Below are positions 8,270-16,762 of a stretch of 64,000 bases of DNA, piece by piece (position 1 is the first letter of the stretch; each line of letters starts with the position of its first letter). The notes under the pieces were generated by a model. It saw only the letters and a program-made list of their open reading frames with translations, was not told the DNA's origin and ran no database searches. Origin of the DNA: Amycolatopsis granulosa (GTDB taxonomy: Bacteria; Actinomycetota; Actinomycetes; Mycobacteriales; Pseudonocardiaceae); contig NZ_JAANOV010000001.1 in assembly GCF_011758745.1 (NCBI RefSeq), positions 3,720,001 to 3,784,000 on the forward strand, read 5' to 3'. The position numbers and the translations under genes were made by a program.

Positions 8270-9474
8270 CCGCTGTCGTTACCCCGGCCGGGGTGTGGAC
8301 TCAACTGGTCGGTCAGGACCACGCGGTCGAGGTGCTGTCCGCGGCCGCGCACGCGGCGGCCCGGATCGTCGCCGGCGAACCCGCGCCGCCGGGTGCGATG
8401 ACGCACGCCTGGCTGCTCACCGGGCCGCCCGGGTCCGGCCGGTCGGTCGCGGCGCGGGCGTTCGCGGCGGCGTTGCAGTGCATCACCGGCACCGGCTGCG
8501 GCCAGTGCCCCGGTTGCCGCACCGCGATGCACGGCACCCACGCCGACGTGCGGCTGGTCATCCCGGAGGGCCTGTCGATCTCGGTCGCCGAGATGCGGTC
8601 GCTGGTGCAGGCCGCGGCGCGCAGGCCGACGACGGGCCAGTGGCAGGTCGTGATCATCGAGGACGCCGACCGGCTCACCGAAGGCGCGTCGAACGCGCTG
8701 CTCAAGGCCGTCGAGGAGCCGCCGGAGCGGACGGTGTTCCTGCTGTGCGCGCCGTCGGACCACCCGGAGGACGTCTCGGTCACCATCCGCTCGCGCTGCC
8801 GTCTGGTGACGCTGCGGACGCCGGCGGCCGAGGCGATCGCGCGGGTGCTGGCCGACCGGGACGGCGTGGACCCCGAGCTGGCGGAATGGGCGGCGTCGGT
8901 GTGCGGCGGTCACGTCGGCCGCGCGCGGCGGCTCGCGACGGACGACAGCGCCCGCAAGCGCCGGGAGGCGGTGTTGCGGATCCCGTTGGGCCTCACCCGT
9001 CCCGGCGACGTGTTCCGGTGCGCGGACGACCTGATCGCGGTGGCCGAGGCGGACGCGACCGAGGAGAGCAAGGTCCGCGACGAGGCGGAGAAGGCCGAGT
9101 TGCGCAACGCGATGGGTGGCGATGCGACGGGCAGGGGTGTCGCCGGGGCCAAGCGGGCGGCCGAGGCCGCGGTCAAGCAGCTGGAGAAGCGCCAGAAGTC
9201 GCGGGCGACGCGCACCCAGCGGGACACGCTCGACCTCGCCCTGGTGGACCTGGCGGGCTTCTACCGGGACGTCCTGGTCACCATCAGTGGCGCCGACGCC
9301 CGGTACAACCACCCGGATCACGCCCAGGACATCGCCCAGGCCGCCCGGCAGTGGACGGCCGAGTCGACCCTCAAGCGCCTGGAAGCAGTGCTGGCCTGCC
9401 GGGAAGCGATCCTGTGGAACGTCAAGCCGAGGATCGCCGTGGAAGCGATGCTGACGGCGCTGCGGCACGGCTGA
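8266..9474 (+). CDS. holB: DNA polymerase III subunit delta'
   Basis: Clamp-loader subunit of the replicative polymerase. The protein has 402 residues from GTG 8266, in a GTGA overlap with the preceding gene. The AAA+ fold is visible with GPPGSGRS, where Lys of the P-loop is Arg, consistent with delta' not hydrolysing ATP. A four-cysteine zinc motif follows (LQC...GCGQCPGC), then VVIIEDADRL and a sensor-like SNALLKAVEEPP. The C-terminal domain supplies the collar. The topA-MFS/kinase-holB order is common in actinomycetes. It ends just before a strong hairpin. Confidence 0.93.
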   Translation: MTAVVTPAGVWTQLVGQDHAVEVLSAAAHAAARIVAGEPAPPGAMTHAWLLTGPPGSGRSVAARAFAAALQCITGTGCGQCPGCRTAMHGTHADVRLVIPEGLSISVAEMRSLVQAAARRPTTGQWQVVIIEDADRLTEGASNALLKAVEEPPERTVFLLCAPSDHPEDVSVTIRSRCRLVTLRTPAAEAIARVLADRDGVDPELAEWAASVCGGHVGRARRLATDDSARKRREAVLRIPLGLTRPGDVFRCADDLIAVAEADATEESKVRDEAEKAELRNAMGGDATGRGVAGAKRAAEAAVKQLEKRQKSRATRTQRDTLDLALVDLAGFYRDVLVTISGADARYNHPDHAQDIAQAARQWTAESTLKRLEAVLACREAILWNVKPRIAVEAMLTALRHG

Positions 9475-9492
9475 CCGCGCTCCGAACGGGAA

Positions 9493-9524
9493 CCGGCCCC
9501 CTCCCGCGGCGCGGAGGGGGCCGG
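9493..9524. terminator. Bidirectional hairpin terminator
   Basis: CCGGCCCCCTCC and GGAGGGGGCCGG form a perfect 12-bp stem with an 8-base loop, lying between the convergent holB and surface-protein genes. There is no T-tract, as is usual in high-GC actinomycetes. Confidence 0.8.
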
Positions 9525-9538
9525 ACCCAGGAGGAACC

Positions 9539-11182
9539 TCAGTCCCGCGGCCGTGGCGTCGGCGAAGGCTTCACCACCGCGGCCGTCATCCGGCGCCGTG
9601 CCGGGAATGCTGCCACCAGCACGACCCCGAGCAGCAGCAGCGCGGTCCCGGTCCAGAACATCGGCACCGCCGAGTAGGCGCCGGCGGTGTACGCCAGCTT
9701 CTGCGGCACGCCGGGCGCGGCGCCACCCGCCGGTGTGGCGGGCGTGGTCGAACCGCACACGACCCCGCCCTCGGGCGCGTACGCCCGGCCGATCTGCTCG
9801 CCCAGCGACAGCTGCGCCAGCGACGACGGCAGCGCGTCGTTCCCTGCCGGGAGCAGGTTCTTCAGCCCGGTGGTCGGCAGGATCTGCAGGTCCAGCATCC
9901 GGGCGGAGGCGCCCAGCTGGAAGCCCTTGAACGGCTCGGTCAGGTTCTGGCCCTTCTGGGTCAGCTCCGCGATGCTCAGCCGCAGCACGCCCAGGTCGAG
10001 CACCTTGCCGGCGGTGTCCGGAACCTGCTGCAGGCCCTTCTGCGCGGTCGCGACCAGGCCGCCGACAACCGGCAGGTCCTGCAGCGGGCCGAACTGCTGC
10101 GACAGGCCGGACAGGGGCAGCCCGATCGGGATGTCCTTGGTGGGGTTGGTGGCGTCCAGCGTGTAGAGCACCTTGCCCTGCCGCTCGATGCTGATCACCG
10201 GAGCCGTGTACTCGACCTTGGAGGTCTTCTCGTCGCCGGTGGAGGTGATCTTCAGCATCGGCTGGCTGACCACCTTCAGCGTCAGCTCGAGCGGGGTGTC
10301 CTTGAGGATCTCGATGTCGGCGGCCTGCAGCGTGGACACCGACTGGACCGCCTTGTTCGGGGAACCGGGGATGTCGACGAGTTGCACCACCGACCGCGAG
10401 GACAGCGTGTTGGGCAGGCTGAGCACGGAGTTCGTGCCGTCGGACTTGGTCTGGGTGCCGCCGCTGAGCAGACCGCCGAGCGTCTGCAGGCCCTTGGTGG
10501 GGTCGAACCCGTCGGCCAGCTGCACGTTGCTCAAGTTGAGCCCGTCGATCGGCAGGTTCGGCAGCGACGGGATGACGTTCAGCAGGGACAGGCTCGCCAC
10601 CGACGTGCTCGCGTCGGCGATCGTGCCGACGCACGGGCCGAGGGTGGGGCTGTAGCGCGCGTGCACCTTGCCGTTCAGCAGCCCGACGTTGAGCAGCGGG
10701 TTCTGCGGCGCGTTCAGTCCGCCGGTCAGCGGCTGCTCGTTGTCCGGCAGCGCCGTCTGCACGAGGCTGCCCGGCGCCTGGGGGGCGTTCCCGCCCACCG
10801 CGAGCCCGAACGGGGACGACTGGGCGATCGACTTCTCGTAGCTGAGCAGGGCCTCGGAGTTCGCCTGCGCGCTGGACAGGCCCATCCCGGCCTCGAGCGC
10901 GGACTGCTTGGGCAGCTGGTCCCCGAAGCCCGGCAGGATCGTGCTGGTGGGGACCGAGTTCGGCAGCAGGCGCAGCACCCCGAGCGCGGCGGCCGCGTCA
11001 CCGACGGCGTGGCCGAGCGGCTGGGGGCCCTCCTGGCCGATGAACGGCGGCTGCCCCGGGTGGGCCGGCTGCGGGGTCGGGGTGGTGGGGATCGTGCTCT
11101 CCGCCATGGCCGGCGTGGCCGACAGGACGAGCACGGCCGCGGCGACCGGCAGCGCCAGCGCGCGAGGCATGCGTCGACGCAT
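9539..11182 (-). CDS. Secreted surface protein with C-terminal membrane anchor
   Basis: The protein has 547 residues from ATG 11182, preceded by a GGGAGGA ribosome site. It has a signal peptide (MRRRMPRALALPVAAAVLVL..., probable cleavage after AMA). The mature part is rich in Leu, Pro, Gly, Ser and Thr, with many short strand-like repeats and only two cysteines, near LGPCVGT and VVCGST. The C-terminus has a Thr/Pro/Ala/Gly-rich spacer, one hydrophobic helix (FWTGTALLLLGVVLVAAF) and a positive tail, which fits membrane anchoring rather than an LPxTG sortase signal. No family is recognised; role unknown. Confidence 0.8.
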   Translation of the reverse strand: MRRRMPRALALPVAAAVLVLSATPAMAESTIPTTPTPQPAHPGQPPFIGQEGPQPLGHAVGDAAAALGVLRLLPNSVPTSTILPGFGDQLPKQSALEAGMGLSSAQANSEALLSYEKSIAQSSPFGLAVGGNAPQAPGSLVQTALPDNEQPLTGGLNAPQNPLLNVGLLNGKVHARYSPTLGPCVGTIADASTSVASLSLLNVIPSLPNLPIDGLNLSNVQLADGFDPTKGLQTLGGLLSGGTQTKSDGTNSVLSLPNTLSSRSVVQLVDIPGSPNKAVQSVSTLQAADIEILKDTPLELTLKVVSQPMLKITSTGDEKTSKVEYTAPVISIERQGKVLYTLDATNPTKDIPIGLPLSGLSQQFGPLQDLPVVGGLVATAQKGLQQVPDTAGKVLDLGVLRLSIAELTQKGQNLTEPFKGFQLGASARMLDLQILPTTGLKNLLPAGNDALPSSLAQLSLGEQIGRAYAPEGGVVCGSTTPATPAGGAAPGVPQKLAYTAGAYSAVPMFWTGTALLLLGVVLVAAFPARRRMTAAVVKPSPTPRPRD

Positions 11183-11295
11183 GTGGATGGTCCTCCCAGT
11201 ACGACCAGGCCGGTCTGGGGTGACCGGCGTCGCAGAGCCTAACGACACGGGGGGTGCCGAGTGACGCAAGAGGGGTCGCTACACTTGTCCGTGTT

Positions 11296-11369
11296 GCCGC
11301 CTTAGCTCAGTCGGCCAGAGCGGCTCACTCGTAATGAGCAGGTCAGGGGTTCGATTCCCCTAGGCGGCT
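11296..11369 (+). tRNA. tRNA-Thr (anticodon CGT)
   Basis: The cloverleaf is complete: acceptor GCCGCCT (11296-11302) pairs with AGGCGGC (11362-11368); the D arm is GCTC...GAGC; anticodon stem GCTCA/TGAGC holds loop CTCGTAA with anticodon CGT at 11330-11332; T arm is AGGGG-TTCGATT-CCCCT. The anticodon reads ACG, a frequent threonine codon here. CCA is not encoded. Confidence 0.97.
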
Positions 11370-11381
11370 CCGGCAACAGCA

Positions 11382-11410
11382 GGGCCTCCCCGGATCTTCC
11401 GGGGAGGCCC
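11382..11410 (+). terminator. Terminator after tRNA-Thr
   Basis: GGGCCTCCCCGGA / TCCGGGGAGGCCC form a perfect 13-bp stem with a 3-base loop (TCT), followed by a short TT, 13 bases after the tRNA. Confidence 0.85.
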
Positions 11411-11441
11411 TTGTGCCGGCTGGGGGAGGAGTGGTGCGGCG

Positions 11442-12029
11442 GTGGCGACTCGGCACCTGTACGTGGTGCGGCACGGCGCGGCTGATCCGTTCGGTGAACT
11501 GACCGAGGTGGGGCGGCGGCAGTCGGAACTGCTCGGCGAGCGGCTGGCTGCCCTTCCGGTCGATGCCGTGTGGCATTCGCCCCTTGCCCGGGCCGTGAAT
11601 TCGGCGCGGATCATCGGTGCGCAGCTGCCGGGTGTTCCGGTGCGGGAAGCGGCCGAGCTGGTCGACCACGTGCCGTACGTGCCGGCCGAGCCGCCCCCGG
11701 CCTGGGCGGGGTTCTTCGACGGCTACGACCCGGCGGAAGCCGCCTCCGGCGCCCGGCTGGCGGAAGCGCTGATCGCCAGGTTCGCGCGCCCCGCCGAAAC
11801 CGAGACCCACGAGGTCCTGGTCACCCACGCCTACCAGGTGGCCTGGCTGGTGCGGCACGCGCTGGACGCGCCCCTGGTCAGGTGGCTCGGGCTGAGCTGC
11901 GGCAACACCGCGCTGACGGCGATCGAGTACCGCGACGGCGTGACGCCGGCCGTGCTGCTGTTCAACGACATGGGTCACCTGCCGCCGGAGCTGCGCTGGA
12001 CGGGCTTCGGGCCCGGCCCGCGGCCCTGA
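11442..12029 (+). CDS. Histidine phosphatase family protein (phosphoglycerate-mutase-like)
   Basis: The protein has 195 residues from GTG 11442; a purine-rich GGGGGAGGAG lies about 11 bases upstream. The RHG signature appears as VVRHGAADP at residues 8-16, where the His is the phospho-acceptor. SPLARAVNSA supplies the second phosphate-binding Arg, and VTHAYQV the second catalytic His. It is a cytosolic hydrolase of unknown substrate, as is usual in this branch. It lies alone, convergent with the PPDK-like operon, the stops 13 bases apart. Confidence 0.9.
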   Translation: MATRHLYVVRHGAADPFGELTEVGRRQSELLGERLAALPVDAVWHSPLARAVNSARIIGAQLPGVPVREAAELVDHVPYVPAEPPPAWAGFFDGYDPAEAASGARLAEALIARFARPAETETHEVLVTHAYQVAWLVRHALDAPLVRWLGLSCGNTALTAIEYRDGVTPAVLLFNDMGHLPPELRWTGFGPGPRP

Positions 12030-12042
12030 CGCAGCGTCTCGC

Positions 12043-13569
12043 TCAAGCGGTCCGGAGTACCGCCTGAGCGGCGCGGAGGCGTTCGGTTTCGTCGCGCGGG
12101 GAGTGGTCTCCCGCCACGTCGTCTGCCCACTCGAGCAGGCGGTGCAGGTGGGCGTCGGCTGCGGTTGTCACGACCGGCGGCCGGCCGAGGGCCACTTCGC
12201 CGCTGGTCCCGTCGATGGTGATGAGGGTGCCTTCGCCGACGGTGCGTCCACCGGCCCGCACCGAGCCCGCCGCCACGTCGACGGTCAGGCCGCCGACGCC
12301 CACGACCGCCGGTTTCCGCAGGGCGCGCGCGACGACCGCCGCGTGGCTGGCCGGGCCCCCGTAGGCGGTCACGATCCCGGCGGCGGCGGCCAGACCACGC
12401 ATGTCGTGCGGTGAGGTCTCCGGGCGCACCAGGACGACCGGCCCATGCGCGGCCATGCGCACCGCTGACTCCGGCGTGGTCGCCACCCGGCCCGCCGCGA
12501 CCCCCGGGCACGCACCCAGCCCGCGCGCCAGGATGTCGGCGCCCGCGATCGTGATCCGCGGCGTGCGGACGTGCTGGAGATGGTGCGGCGAGATCCGGAG
12601 CAGCGCCTCGCGGCGCTCGATCACGTGCTCGTCGGCGAGCTCGGTCGCCACGCGCACCGCGGCGGCGCCGGTGAACCCGCCGGACCGGACCTGCAACATC
12701 CACAGCTCGCCGGCCTCGAAGGTGAACTCGACGTAGCAGGCGTCCCGGTAGTGCCTTTCGACCCGATTCAGGGCGTCGAGCAGGCCGGCCCACACCGCGG
12801 GTTCCCGGTCGGCGAGCTCGTGCAACGGCCGGGTCAGCGCAGAGCCGGAGACGACGTCGGCACCGATGTGTCCGAAGAGGACTTCACCGAACGGGACGTT
12901 CTCGCCGGTGTTGGGGTCGCGGCTGAACGCGACTCCGGTGCCGCTGCGCTCGTCGCGGTTGCCGAACACCATGGCCTGGACGATCACGGCGGTGCCGAGG
13001 TGGTTCGGGATGCCGTGCAGCTCGCGGTAGGTTCGCGCGCGCGGGGTGTTCCACGACGAGAAGACGGTCTCCACCGCCAGCGCCAACTGCCGGTGCGCAT
13101 CGTCCGGGATCGGCCGGTCGCCGGTCATCGCGGCGGTGAAGCCGGACAGGAACCGCTGCCGCGAATCCCGGGCGAACGTGGGGTCGCCCGTCTCGGCTGC
13201 CAGCGCGGCCGTGGCCCGGGCGGTGAGGCCGAGGTTGAGGATCGTGTCCATCATGCCGGGCATCGACACGCTAGCCCCGGAGCGGACGGACACCGCCAAC
13301 GGCCGTCGTGATCCCCCGAACCAGCGCCCGGTGACGGATTCGAGGCCCGCCACGGCTGCCGCGAGTTCGTCGTCGAGTTCGCCGGGAAGCCGCCCGTCAC
13401 GCAGGAACGCGCGGCACGCCTCGGTGGTGACGACGAACCCGGCGGGCACCGGCAGGCCGAGACGGCGCAGAACCACGAGGCCGTGTGCCTTGTTGCCCAG
13501 GAGATCGGCGCTGCCCAGGAGATCCGCGTCGTCCCCGGCTCGCGCGGAGAGCGGGCGGATCCACCTCAC
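12043..13569 (-). CDS. Short pyruvate-phosphate-dikinase-like protein (ATP-grasp plus phospho-His domains only)
   Basis: The protein has 508 residues from GTG 13569, in a GTGA overlap with the upstream gene. The N-terminal ATP-grasp nucleotide-binding domain is recognisable (NKAHGLVVLRRLGLPVPAGF; VRSGASVSMPGMMDTILNLG; VEFTFEAGELWMLQVR). The swivelling phospho-carrier domain has GGPASHAAVVAR with H409 as the acceptor. The C-terminal PEP/pyruvate barrel, about 360 residues in full PPDK (about 880 in total), is missing although the frame ends cleanly. It can plausibly autophosphorylate but cannot interconvert pyruvate and PEP alone. Rifampicin phosphotransferase is another family that reuses these two domains. 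It is the last gene of a three-gene operon. Confidence 0.88.
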   Translation of the reverse strand: MRWIRPLSARAGDDADLLGSADLLGNKAHGLVVLRRLGLPVPAGFVVTTEACRAFLRDGRLPGELDDELAAAVAGLESVTGRWFGGSRRPLAVSVRSGASVSMPGMMDTILNLGLTARATAALAAETGDPTFARDSRQRFLSGFTAAMTGDRPIPDDAHRQLALAVETVFSSWNTPRARTYRELHGIPNHLGTAVIVQAMVFGNRDERSGTGVAFSRDPNTGENVPFGEVLFGHIGADVVSGSALTRPLHELADREPAVWAGLLDALNRVERHYRDACYVEFTFEAGELWMLQVRSGGFTGAAAVRVATELADEHVIERREALLRISPHHLQHVRTPRITIAGADILARGLGACPGVAAGRVATTPESAVRMAAHGPVVLVRPETSPHDMRGLAAAAGIVTAYGGPASHAAVVARALRKPAVVGVGGLTVDVAAGSVRAGGRTVGEGTLITIDGTSGEVALGRPPVVTTAADAHLHRLLEWADDVAGDHSPRDETERLRAAQAVLRTA

Positions 13570-14192
13570 CGCGGGATCCCGAGCGTGGCGAGGAGATCTT
13601 CGTGCAGTTCCGACCACACCGTGTGGTACGACGCGGTGTGGTCGGCCACGTACTCCAGTGCTCCGGCTGCGGCCTGAGTGAGGGCCTTGGTGAGGCGGAC
13701 CCGGTAGCGGCCGAACCGGGGCAGCGCCGTGGCCAGCTCGTCGCAAACCACGGTGGCGCGCCGGTGGAATTCGGCGAACCGGTCGAGGACCCGCGTGTCG
13801 TAGGTCCGGTCGCGGTGGTCGTTACCGGTCAGGACACCGTCCACGGGGCGCAGTTGCCACGCCGTGCAGAGGTCGAGCAGTTCCGGGTTGAGCGGGAGGA
13901 ACCTCTGGTAGGCCGCGGTCACGGCGGCGCGTCCAGCGGCCTCGTCCAGCTCGGTGCTGATCCAGTCCGCGTCCGCCGCCCGGCCGTCGTCGGTCAGCAT
14001 CCACCCGCCGAACTCGCCGGGGAAGTGCGTGACGAGACCGGCGACCGCCAGATCGATCAGTTCGGACTCGACGTCGGATTCGCCCAGCCCGGTGGCCGCC
14101 GCCAAGCGGGTGAGGCCGGCGCTGCCGCCGCACCGCAGGGCGTGCAGCACCAGCAGGCGGGCCTCGGTCGCGGGGAGCTCGGGCCGGATCAT
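13566..14192 (-). CDS. Winged-helix protein, middle gene of PPDK-like operon
   Basis: The protein has 208 residues from ATG 14192, overlapping the TetR-type gene by ATGA and the PPDK-like gene by GTGA, so translation is probably coupled on both sides. Residues 1-75 look like a MarR/PadR-type winged helix (EARLLVLHALRC..., a helix pair, then VAGLVTHFPGEFGGWMLTDDGR forming the wing). The rest is helical with few recognisable motifs (about 90-208). A DNA- or partner-binding regulator of the dikinase-like protein is the natural guess. Family not recognised with confidence. Confidence 0.7.
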   Translation of the reverse strand: MIRPELPATEARLLVLHALRCGGSAGLTRLAAATGLGESDVESELIDLAVAGLVTHFPGEFGGWMLTDDGRAADADWISTELDEAAGRAAVTAAYQRFLPLNPELLDLCTAWQLRPVDGVLTGNDHRDRTYDTRVLDRFAEFHRRATVVCDELATALPRFGRYRVRLTKALTQAAAGALEYVADHTASYHTVWSELHEDLLATLGIPR

Positions 14193-15304
14193 GCGCCGGC
14201 CCGCCGCGGCCGCGTGCTGCGCGGAACGCCGGCAGCGGAGGCCGCGTAGGCGGCGCCCCGGCCGCCGGCTCTGGCGACGATCACGCCGTCCTGGACGCGC
14301 ACCGCGGCCTCCGTCTCGTCGTCGACCCCGGGCATGCCGACCGCCGCCGCAACCCGGGCCGCGTCGTCGGCGTCGGCGACGACCAGGCGCACCGAGCGCC
14401 ACGCCTCCGAGGGGAACACCCGCCGCAGGCAGCCGGTGAGATCCCCGATCCGGAGGCGGACCAGGCGACCGGTCTCGGCCGGGTCACCGGTGACCGCGAC
14501 CACGGTGACCTGTTCACCGGGCCGGGCGCAACGGATCGCTTCCTCGGCGGCGGTGAGCCGGCCGGCGCCCAGCACGGTGATCAGGCCGTCGGCGCCCCAC
14601 CCGACCTCGTCGCCGCTGATCCGGTCCACCAGCCCGGCGGGCGGATGCCACGCGTCCGCGCACGGCTGCGCGGGCGCGACGTGGGGCAGGTGCGGTGGCG
14701 CCCAGGTGTCCGCGAGGTCGCTTCCGGCCAGGTGGCGGCACGCGCGGACCACGTCGAAGGGATCGCCGAAGCCCGGCGCGGTCTCGGCCAGGTGGCTCCA
14801 GCCGTCCAGCATGGTCAGCACCAGCTCGGCCAGCCGGACACGCCGGACCGGCGCCGCACCACGTTCGCCGGATTCGAGCGCCACCGCGAGCAGTACCGCT
14901 TCCAGCCCGGCCACCTGTGCCCGCACCGTGCGCGCGTGGTCGTCGTCGAGGACACCGGCCAGCGAACGTAGTTGCAGGCGCCCGCCCGCGGCTGTGTCAC
15001 CGGTCAGCGGCAGCCGCTCGAGCCAGGCGCGGGCGAACGCGGCCAGTGCCTCCCCCGGCGACGCCGGCGGCACCTGCGGTCCGGTTCCGGCCGACCTCTC
15101 GACCAGCTCGATCAGCACTGCCAGGTACAGGGCCCGTTTGCTCGGGAAATTCGAGTACACGGCGCCGCGGGTCAGCTCGGCCCGCTCGGCGATCCGGTCG
15201 ACTTTCGCCAGGGCGTAACCGTGCTCGCCGAACTCCTCCTCGGCGGCCGCCAGCACCGACGCACGGGTGCGTTCCTGCTGTTGCGCACGGGTCAGCCGGA
15301 CCAT
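14189..15304 (-). CDS. TetR-family regulator with extra C-terminal domain
   Basis: The protein has 371 residues from ATG 15304, chosen for the strong AGGGGAGGAG site just upstream; ATG 15331 is in frame but lacks one. Residues 1-60 are a classical TetR DNA-binding domain (RASVLAAAEEEFGEHGYALAKV, ELTRGAVYSNFPSKRALY). Ordinary TetR proteins have about 190-220 residues, so roughly 150 are extra. The C-terminal part has alternating strand/helix character (GLITVLGAGRLTAAEEAIR; QVTVVAVTGDPAETGRLV; SVRLVVADADDAARVAAAVG), suggesting a Rossmann-like or ligand-sensing domain. First gene of the dikinase-like operon. Confidence 0.8.
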   Translation of the reverse strand: MVRLTRAQQQERTRASVLAAAEEEFGEHGYALAKVDRIAERAELTRGAVYSNFPSKRALYLAVLIELVERSAGTGPQVPPASPGEALAAFARAWLERLPLTGDTAAGGRLQLRSLAGVLDDDHARTVRAQVAGLEAVLLAVALESGERGAAPVRRVRLAELVLTMLDGWSHLAETAPGFGDPFDVVRACRHLAGSDLADTWAPPHLPHVAPAQPCADAWHPPAGLVDRISGDEVGWGADGLITVLGAGRLTAAEEAIRCARPGEQVTVVAVTGDPAETGRLVRLRIGDLTGCLRRVFPSEAWRSVRLVVADADDAARVAAAVGMPGVDDETEAAVRVQDGVIVARAGGRGAAYAASAAGVPRSTRPRRAGA

Positions 15305-15388
15305 CCGCAGCTCCTCCCCTGAAGGCATCACCGGATACTCTACACATTCCGATGTTCACAACATCCGAGTGGGCACGGCGTCAACGGC

Positions 15389-16054
15389 CTACAACCGCGG
15401 GGGATGCGCGGCCGCCGGCTCGTCCGGGTGGCCGAGGTGGCGCGCCAGCAACCGGTCGAGCAGCATCGCGCCGGTCGCCAGCGCGAGGAAGAGCGCCGCG
15501 ATCACCAGGCAGTTCACCGCGACCCGCGGGTAACCGAGCGCCGTCACGTCGATGAACGGGTACGGGTAGAAGCCGTCGATCGCGCCACGGACCAGGGTGA
15601 ACGCCAGCCACGCGATCGGGTAGACCACCGACCACCCGATGATCCGCGGCGTGACGGCGCCACGCGGCCCGAACAGCAGCCAGCCGAGCACGCCGAGCAG
15701 CGGGGACGCGGTGTGCAGCAGGAAGTCCGCGACCCAGGCCCACCCGCTGAGGTCCTGCAACCCGGCCAGCGCCAGGTGGAACACGATCCCGGTGACCGCG
15801 ATCGCGAGCACGCCGTCCAGCCGCAGTGTGCGGAACGCGGTGGACGTCCACCGTGGACGGATCGCGAGCAGCAGGCTGGTGGCGCCCACGATCAGGTTGG
15901 ACTGGATCGTGAAGTAGGCGAAGACGTTGGCCACCCGCGCGGCCGCCGAGTCGTACCGGCCGCCCATCACCCCCGACGTGACGAACAGCTGCGTGACCAC
16001 ACCGAGCAGCACAACCAGGGCGTGCAGCCCGAACCACCAGCGCGCGATCCTCAT
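15389..16054 (-). CDS. Pr6Pr-family integral membrane protein
   Basis: The protein has 221 residues from ATG 16054 with six predicted transmembrane helices, the fold and length of the actinobacterial Pr6Pr family (FAR-17a/AIG1-like). Family-type stretches are visible: FAYFTIQSNLIVG, LLHTASPLLGVLGWLLFGPRG, IDGFYPYPFIDV. Members are multi-pass proteins; eukaryotic relatives are lipid hydrolases, but no enzymatic role can be assigned here. It is divergent from the TetR gene at 16171 across 116 bases and could be its target. Confidence 0.85.
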   Translation of the reverse strand: MRIARWWFGLHALVVLLGVVTQLFVTSGVMGGRYDSAAARVANVFAYFTIQSNLIVGATSLLLAIRPRWTSTAFRTLRLDGVLAIAVTGIVFHLALAGLQDLSGWAWVADFLLHTASPLLGVLGWLLFGPRGAVTPRIIGWSVVYPIAWLAFTLVRGAIDGFYPYPFIDVTALGYPRVAVNCLVIAALFLALATGAMLLDRLLARHLGHPDEPAAAHPPRL

Positions 16055-16170
16055 TCCGGGACGGTAAATGGCCGGGCACCGCTCGCACCGAAGCCACGCC
16101 GGGGGTTCATTGGGACACCAGTCCTGAACGGTAGGCTCAGCGTCCTCACCAGCACCAGGAGGACATCGCA

Positions 16171-16752
16171 GTGGCCGTCACCCCGCCCGGGCAGCGCGAG
16201 CGGCTCTCCCCGAACCAGCTCGCCAAGCAGGAGCAGATCGTCGAAGCCGCGCGGCAGGTGCTCGCGCGGGACGGGCTGGCCGGGTGCACGGCGCGGGCGA
16301 TCGCCGACGCGAGCCCGCTCACCAAGAGCGCCATCCACTACTACTTCAGCGACATCGACGTGCTCGTCGACCGCGCGATGGCCGCGCACGTGACCGCCTT
16401 CCTGGACGAGCTGCGCGAGGTCGCCGCCCACCACGACGACCCGCGGGAGAAACTGTGGGCCGTCCTCGAGTCCTACCTCGACAGCTTCGCCAAGGAGGCC
16501 GACTCCGCGTTCCTCTGGTTCGAGTACTGGATCGCGGTCAGCCGCGCCGAGCACCCGGAGGCGATCGAGGCGATGCTGCGGTCGGTGACCGAGCTGCTCA
16601 CCGAGCTCCTCGCCGGGGTCGGCGTGATCGACCCGCGCGCCCGGGCCCGGGCGCTGACGTCCTACCTGCTGGGCGCGGTCGTGCAGCAGCGCGTCCGGCG
16701 ACGCCCGTTCGGCACCCTCCGTGAGGAGATCGAGTCGCTCTGCCTGCCCTAA
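16171..16752 (+). CDS. TetR-family transcriptional regulator
   Basis: The protein has 193 residues from GTG 16171, with AGGAGG at 16157-16162. The DNA-binding helix-turn-helix spans about 20-65 (QIVEAARQVLARDGLAG, ARAIADASPLTKSAIHYYFS); the helical ligand domain follows (WFEYWIAVSRAEHPEAIEAM). Normal length for the family. It lies 10 bases upstream of the gamma carbonic anhydrase gene, probably co-transcribed, and diverges from the Pr6Pr gene. Confidence 0.9.
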   Translation: MAVTPPGQRERLSPNQLAKQEQIVEAARQVLARDGLAGCTARAIADASPLTKSAIHYYFSDIDVLVDRAMAAHVTAFLDELREVAAHHDDPREKLWAVLESYLDSFAKEADSAFLWFEYWIAVSRAEHPEAIEAMLRSVTELLTELLAGVGVIDPRARARALTSYLLGAVVQQRVRRRPFGTLREEIESLCLP

Positions 16753-16762
16753 GGTTCCGGGT

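Noticed and set aside
8266-9474. Inactivating mutation in the holB P-loop (Lys to Arg)
   Set aside because: Delta' subunits do not need to hydrolyse ATP and commonly lack a functional P-loop, so this is normal.
12571-13311. Plus-strand frame opposite the PPDK-like gene
   Set aside because: No ribosome site or family; the minus strand carries recognisable ATP-grasp blocks.
12043-13569. Frameshifted or truncated full-length PPDK
   Set aside because: Nothing resembling the PEP/pyruvate barrel follows in any frame before the convergent gene 13 bases away; the stop is clean, so this is a genuine short form.
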